Below, one piece after another: positions 6,622 through 10,010 of a stretch of 10,010 nucleotides of DNA; position 1 is the stretch's first letter; each line of letters begins with the position of its first letter. The notes beneath the pieces are model-generated. The model searched no databases. It worked only from the letters and a program-made list of their open reading frames with translations, and was not told the DNA's origin. A program made the position numbers and the translations under genes. The stretch spans positions 1-10,010 of the forward strand of contig JSYX01000703.1 in the NCBI GenBank assembly GCA_000787465.1, given 5' to 3'. This stretch comes from Thermomucor indicae-seudaticae. Its lineage: Eukaryota; Mucoromycota; Mucoromycetes; Mucorales; Lichtheimiaceae.

Positions 6622-8649
6622 ATGGCGAAGGAGAAGCCACTTCCATACCGACAACTGCTAATCATCAGCGTTTGCCGATTTGCAGTAAGTCGCCATTACG
6701 ACATGCAAAACAAGCTTGATCGCTCATTCAATTTGTCTCTGCTCCTATTTCCAGGAACCGATATGTTTTACTGTTATATTTCCTTTTGTCATATTTGTAA
6801 GCTTTCCCCTGGGCCTAATAAATTTTATATACGACCAGCTATTTATCGCTTCCTTCTTTAGATGATCAGGGACTTTCATATTACGGATGAAGCCAATGTG
6901 GGATATTACGTCGGATTCATCACTTCATCCTTCGCCTTGGCGCAGCTCATCACAGGTACAGGTTCCGGAAGGCCCAACCAAAGTCTTGTGATATATACTA
7001 AATGGGATATAAAATAGGTATTCAATGGGGTATGCTTTCCGATCGCATCGGTCGACGTCCCGTGATCCTATCTGGGCTCTTTGGTACCCTTACAAGCATT
7101 CTTTTATTCGGATTATCAAAGTCCTTTGCCTGGGCATTGTTGTCGCGGAGTTTATGCGGCCTCTTGGTACGTAGGACAGACAACACTCTGTTCTGTTTTT
7201 CTGTCTTCTCACGTTGATTTCCTAGAACGGAAATGTCGGTGTCTTGAAAAGCATGGTATCTGAGATGACGATTGAGCATTCGGCTGAACAGCGTGCTCGT
7301 GCATTCTCGCTACTGCCACTTGTATTTGGTATCGGTAGCATCATTGGTCCTATTCTCGGAGGTAAGGCATCGAATGAAAATGTTGTTAATTCTTTTACAT
7401 TGATGCAGCTAATATATAACGTCGAGTTGTTTAGGTTTACTGGCCAATCCTGTGAAGAACTACCCTGACATCTTTGGTCGAGGCGGGTTCCTGACGGACT
7501 TCTTAACTGAATATCCGTATTTCCTGCCATGCTTTGTATCAGCATCTATCTGCGCTTTCGGTCTTGTGTTCGGTTACTTCTTTTTGGAGGAAACGCTCGT
7601 GAGCGCCGTTGCGGAAGAAGAACCAGCAAAGGCGAATGATGAACAGGATCCACTCTTGCAGAGCAGCACTTCACCAACAAAACCTGCCGCCACCTACAGC
7701 ACGTTTGAAGACAGATCCTCTTCACCCACACCCACGCTACAGGCCAAAACAGAACCGCCTTCTTTGCGTGAAGCCATTACTCCTGCTGTCTTGGCCATCA
7801 GTGTCACTTATGGGTTTTTCTCATACCAAGCTATCTTTTATGATGGTAAAAAGACATATCACTGGGGTTTCAACCAGATTCAAAGTTAACACACTTTGAT
7901 ATGTAGAACTCTTTCCCTTATGGACAGCCAGTAAGCGCAATCACGGTGGTCTCGGATTTGGTTCAGACGAGATTGGCATTGCACTGGCTTACTGTGGATG
8001 CGTGACGCTTGTCGTCCAATTACTGGTTATGCCAAAATTGACCAAAAGGTTTGGTCTGCTTCGTCTACTCCGGTTTGTGCTCTTTACCCTCGTGTTCCTT
8101 TACTTTTCACAAGGCCTGGTCCGGTACCTGTATCACATTCCTGATATGCAAGGTCATGCACAGACAAAATTCTGGGTCTGGTTCGGCTTATTGCTCTCTT
8201 CCACGATAAAGACCATCTGTACTACAATTGCGTTCACCAGCTGTACCATCCTGACCAACGACGCGGCACCACGATTAGACGCACTTGGAGCCGTCAACGG
8301 CTTTACACAATGTAAGGCTAGGCTTTGGATCCAAGAAAGAAACAGCAAAGTATCTCTTACTGATCCGACTTTTTTCTTTTAGGCTGCGCCAGTGGCATGC
8401 GTGCATTTGGACCTGCATCCTGTGGCATCATTTGGTCTGCGTAAGTAGTAGACTATAAGCAAGGTAGTTGCTCTTTAGCTGACATAAGGTCTTAGATCAC
8501 TCGCTGCTGACTGGTTGCCATATTACATTCGTATTCATATCAGCTGGCTGTTCTTAGCGGCTATTGGCGCATTCACTTTTTACACCAGCATGCGTCTAGA
8601 CCCATTAGATTATGACACGTCCAAATTTCTTCGTCATAGAGAAGAATAA
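6622..8649 (+). CDS. Major facilitator superfamily transporter, ZIFL/DHA1-like, 9 exons, 503 aa
   Basis: Exons: 6622-6684, 6755-6796, 6862-6955, 7018-7166, 7226-7361, 7435-7845, 7907-8311, 8383-8440 and 8496-8649 (TAA). The eight introns are 55-73 nt, GT...AG, and keep one frame to 503 residues, a normal length for 12-helix MFS carriers. TM1 and TM2 precede the family's motif A, WGMLSDRIGRRP (70-81), on the cytoplasmic TM2-TM3 loop. Motif C of proton-drug antiporters, GIGSIIGPILGG (151-162), lies in TM5. A hydrophilic acidic/Ser/Thr/Pro central loop (about 215-270) separates two six-helix halves. The second half has YDELFPLW (297-304), GLGFGSDEIGIALAY and the Cys-rich TM10-11 region. The N-terminal LPYRQLLIISVCRFAEPI and the YDELFPLW block are typical of fungal homologues of plant zinc-induced-facilitator-like proteins and yeast YCR023C. 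A proton-coupled carrier in the vacuolar or plasma membrane is likely; the substrate cannot be read from sequence. The C-terminus is cytoplasmic; see the in-frame tail after the stop. Confidence 0.93.
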
Positions 8650-8712
8650 CAGGAGGTGACAATGGATGACGATGATTTCGAAAATCAAGAGACTGTTTAT
8701 GGACGTGTATAG
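8650..8712 (+). other. In-frame acidic 20-codon extension after the transporter stop
   Basis: After the TAA at 8647-8649 the same frame stays open for 20 codons, CAG GAG GTG ACA ATG and onward, encoding QEVTMDDDDFENQETVYGRV, and ends at TAG 8710-8712. Acidic cytoplasmic tails are common at the C-terminus of such carriers. The stretch could therefore be the remains of an ancestral tail cut off by a new stop, or a product of stop-codon readthrough. The base after the stop is C followed by AG, which only partly fits known readthrough contexts. It could also be chance: 20 open codons is not long. Confidence 0.4.
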
Positions 8713-8914
8713 AATGACATTTCATTACCCCACCTTCTTCTTTTATAGCTTCCGGTCGTAATCGTCCCAGCTTTCTTTAATTTCCCACCCGTTTGCATTT
8801 GATATATTCTCCCATTTTGCTGCATGTTTATTAGCATGGCATCTTGACATAAAGCCCTTTCATTATTGCGCTACTCAGTGTATCTACTAAACCAGCCTAT
8901 CCATTCAGCTTAAC

Positions 8915-8920
8915 AATAAA
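8915..8920 (+). terminator. Poly(A) signal AATAAA of the MFS gene
   Basis: AATAAA lies 266 nt past the transporter stop and is the first exact match on the plus strand downstream of it. The preceding 3' region is T-rich. The next gene-like sequence (8966-9519) is on the opposite strand, so the two would converge here. Confidence 0.45.
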
Positions 8921-8965
8921 CTTCCTTATGGGTTTCTACAAATTGAGTGTATATCTTTACTGTTT

Positions 8966-9519
8966 CTACATTATGGGGCAAAAGGATATGCTGGTTTCAC
9001 TATCCGCGACGACAAGTGCAACATTCTCAGTGGTGATGCTCTCAATTGTTTTCTCTTGCATTTTGTATGGAGATATATGACTGGAGCGTGTTAGTGCCAC
9101 GGCGGCAGGTGCAGGCGCTTGCAATATGTCTCTCGGTACGGCTTCTCGAAACTCTTCTTCAACGCTGTCTTGAATGTCTACTTTGATAACGCTACATTTC
9201 GCAGTAGCCTGAATAACGGTATCGGTGTCACGAACTTTCGTTCCGGGTTCCAGCGTGGCACTTGAACTTTCTGTACGTACAGCTAGCTGGTCGGTGCCTC
9301 ATCATAGCAGTCGTATTTGCCTTTCAGGCACGTATCAGTACCAGTTTGTTCAAGCACAACATCCTTCATGCGCAAGCAATTTTCCGTGTCTTGCTGTTGA
9401 ACAGCGGCTTTTGCAACAGAGAGCCTTTAGCACGTCTCTTTGTTGGTATAGGATATAAATTCAACGAGAAAGACTGCATCAGGAGTGCAGTTAGGGTAAG
9501 AATACAACCTAGTTCTTCT
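8966..9519 (-). pseudogene. Decayed gene with repeated Cys-containing modules, unrecognised
   Basis: On the minus strand, three open stretches read as one protein. Frame one (9519-9430) contains NCTPDAVFLVEFISYTNKET and meets TAA at 9429-9427. It reopens (9426-9286) with ENCLRMKDVVLEQTGTDTCL and KGKYDCYDE up to TAG 9285-9283. A shifted frame (9298-8969) then continues with TLEPGTKVRDTDTVIQATAK, CSVIKVDIQD, EEEFREAVPRDI and a C-terminus SISFCPIM before TAG 8968-8966. Two parts align as repeats: R-M-K-D-x-V-L-E-Q-T-x-x-x-C-x-x-x-K-Y-D against K-V-R-D-x-V-I-Q-A-T-x-x-C-x-x-x-K-V-D. This pattern of short beta-type modules could suit a secreted or surface protein, but no signal peptide or start is visible and I recognise no family. 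One internal stop and one frameshift argue for a pseudogene; missed introns are the alternative. Confidence 0.5.
9271..9288. repeat. Two overlapping perfect palindromes
   Basis: CTGTACGTACAG (9271-9282) is a perfect 12-bp palindrome and overlaps AGCTAGCT (9281-9288), a perfect 8-bp one. They lie exactly where the minus-strand decayed gene changes frame (9283-9298), so the palindrome could have promoted the small insertion or deletion that broke it. Confidence 0.6.
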
Positions 9520-9711
9520 TTACATGTAACCTCATTTTATCCGAACGAGGGACACATCGCTCACTGACGACTACCCACGCCACCTTACGGCAAAGGTGGA
9601 AACATTAAGCATTGACGAATAAACACGCTCAAAATTCCCCCGTTAGCCTCGCACTTTTATCCTGGAGTATCTTTGAGCAAGTTTGCGGAAAGCGCGTCAC
9701 TCATGGAAAAG
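9520..9711. other. Spacer right of the decayed gene; nothing supported
   Basis: No frame here has credible coding character on either strand. It contains TGAC or GTCA cores at 9564, 9613 and 9696 that lead into the denser cluster beginning at 9712, and an AATAAA (about 9618-9623) on the plus strand that belongs to no recognised gene. Confidence 0.35.
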
Positions 9712-9883
9712 CCTGTCACAGTGCAACCCCCTGACAGGTGCACCGCTATTTTTCGTGACCCCTTCTCTGTAGGATCACTAAACTACCCGAGTGCTTGGCT
9801 TTTTCTGCTTTCCATACCATAAGTGATGTCACAGACGGTGTTTTAGCATAAAAGCACATTGACAATTTGTCACCAATGACAAA
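9712..9883. promoter_or_regulatory. Cluster of TGACA/TGTCA motifs arranged as inverted repeats
   Basis: Six copies of TGACA or TGTCA lie within 168 bp, at 9714, 9732, 9827, 9860, 9868 and 9877. About one third of a copy is expected by chance. They are paired: CCTGTCA (9712-9718) with TGACAGG (9732-9738) around a 13-nt spacer; TGACAA-T-TTGTCA (9860-9872); and TTTGTCA-CCAA-TGACAAA (9866-9883), a 7-bp-arm hairpin with a 4-nt loop. GTGATGTCAC at 9823-9832 is a further near-palindrome. TGACAG/CTGTCA is the core bound by TALE-class homeodomain proteins, and palindromic TGAC half-sites also suit bZIP dimers. The cluster could be the upstream region of a gene to the right of the window. No factor is proven. 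Confidence 0.45.
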
Positions 9884-9942
9884 GGCGCATGCTAATTAAG
9901 CGTGTTTGAAATAATAAAGCTTTACAGAAGATTCGTATACTA

Positions 9943-9959
9943 ACGGCTGATATAGCCGT
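9943..9959. repeat. Small hairpin ACGGCT-GATAT-AGCCGT
   Basis: A 6-bp perfect stem (9943-9948 with 9954-9959) encloses the 5-nt loop GATAT, 13 bp before the repeat at 9972. It may be part of a repeated element's end or merely chance; no U-tract or other terminator sign follows it. Confidence 0.35.
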
Positions 9960-9971
9960 ATAAGCTACATG

Positions 9972-10010
9972 TGTGCGACAACGATTTTCGGCACACCAAT
10001 CTGTATTTAG
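9972..10010 (+). repeat. Sequence matching 347-390: possible element end or shared promoter block
   Basis: TGTGCGACAA (9972-9981), then a GAT-TTC block, GCACAC (9991-9996), ATCT and TATTT occur in the same order and orientation as at 347-390, with small gaps. Within each copy TGTGC and GCACA form an inverted pair. The right copy runs into the window edge, so its full extent is unknown. It may be the end of a dispersed element of which the left gene is another copy, or a common regulatory block. Confidence 0.45.

Noticed and set aside
7022..7731. Minus-strand frames opposite the transporter (7022-7279, 7222-7545, 7546-7731)
   Set aside because: Antisense shadows of well-supported MFS exons.

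Overview
The window looks like nuclear DNA of a fungus, most likely an early-diverging one (Mucoromycota, probably Mucorales). Two genes can be assembled exon by exon. Both have short GT...AG introns (49 to 73 nt), eukaryotic promoters and no bacterial operon features. One belongs to a gene family that I recall, from memory only, as expanded and uncharacterised in Mucorales. There are no rRNA, tRNA, CRISPR or bacterial insertion sequence features that I can support.

Layout from left to right. Positions 1-252 hold the first 84 codons of a leftward gene that runs off the edge, with its TATA and CCAAT promoter elements at 323-592. Positions 828-2590 are a gene graveyard: three decayed reading frames on the minus strand (828-1140, 1266-1787, 2027-2590), each broken by stops or a frame change. 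Positions 2702-2892 (plus strand) hold a relic resembling the core of the next gene. Positions 3054-4957 (minus) are an intact-looking 7-exon gene for a 530-residue protein of the Mucorales-type family. Positions 5609-6040 (minus) are an unrecognised open frame overlapping a 41-bp tandem duplication. Positions 6622-8649 (plus) are a complete 9-exon gene for a 503-residue major facilitator superfamily transporter of the ZIFL / DHA1 kind. It has an in-frame acidic 20-codon tail beyond its stop and a poly(A) signal at 8915. Positions 8966-9519 (minus) are a decayed gene with internally repeated Cys-containing modules. Positions 9714-9993 are non-coding but structured, with clustered TGACA/TGTCA motifs, hairpins and a sequence matching the left end of the window.

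The genes do not form a pathway. The region reads as one conserved housekeeping-type transporter set among fast-evolving, repetitive and decaying accessory genes. The most interesting signals are the repetitive family with a relic beside it, the direct repeat shared by the two window ends, the dense TGACA cluster at the right, and the in-frame tail past the transporter stop. All splice models and resemblances were worked out by eye.
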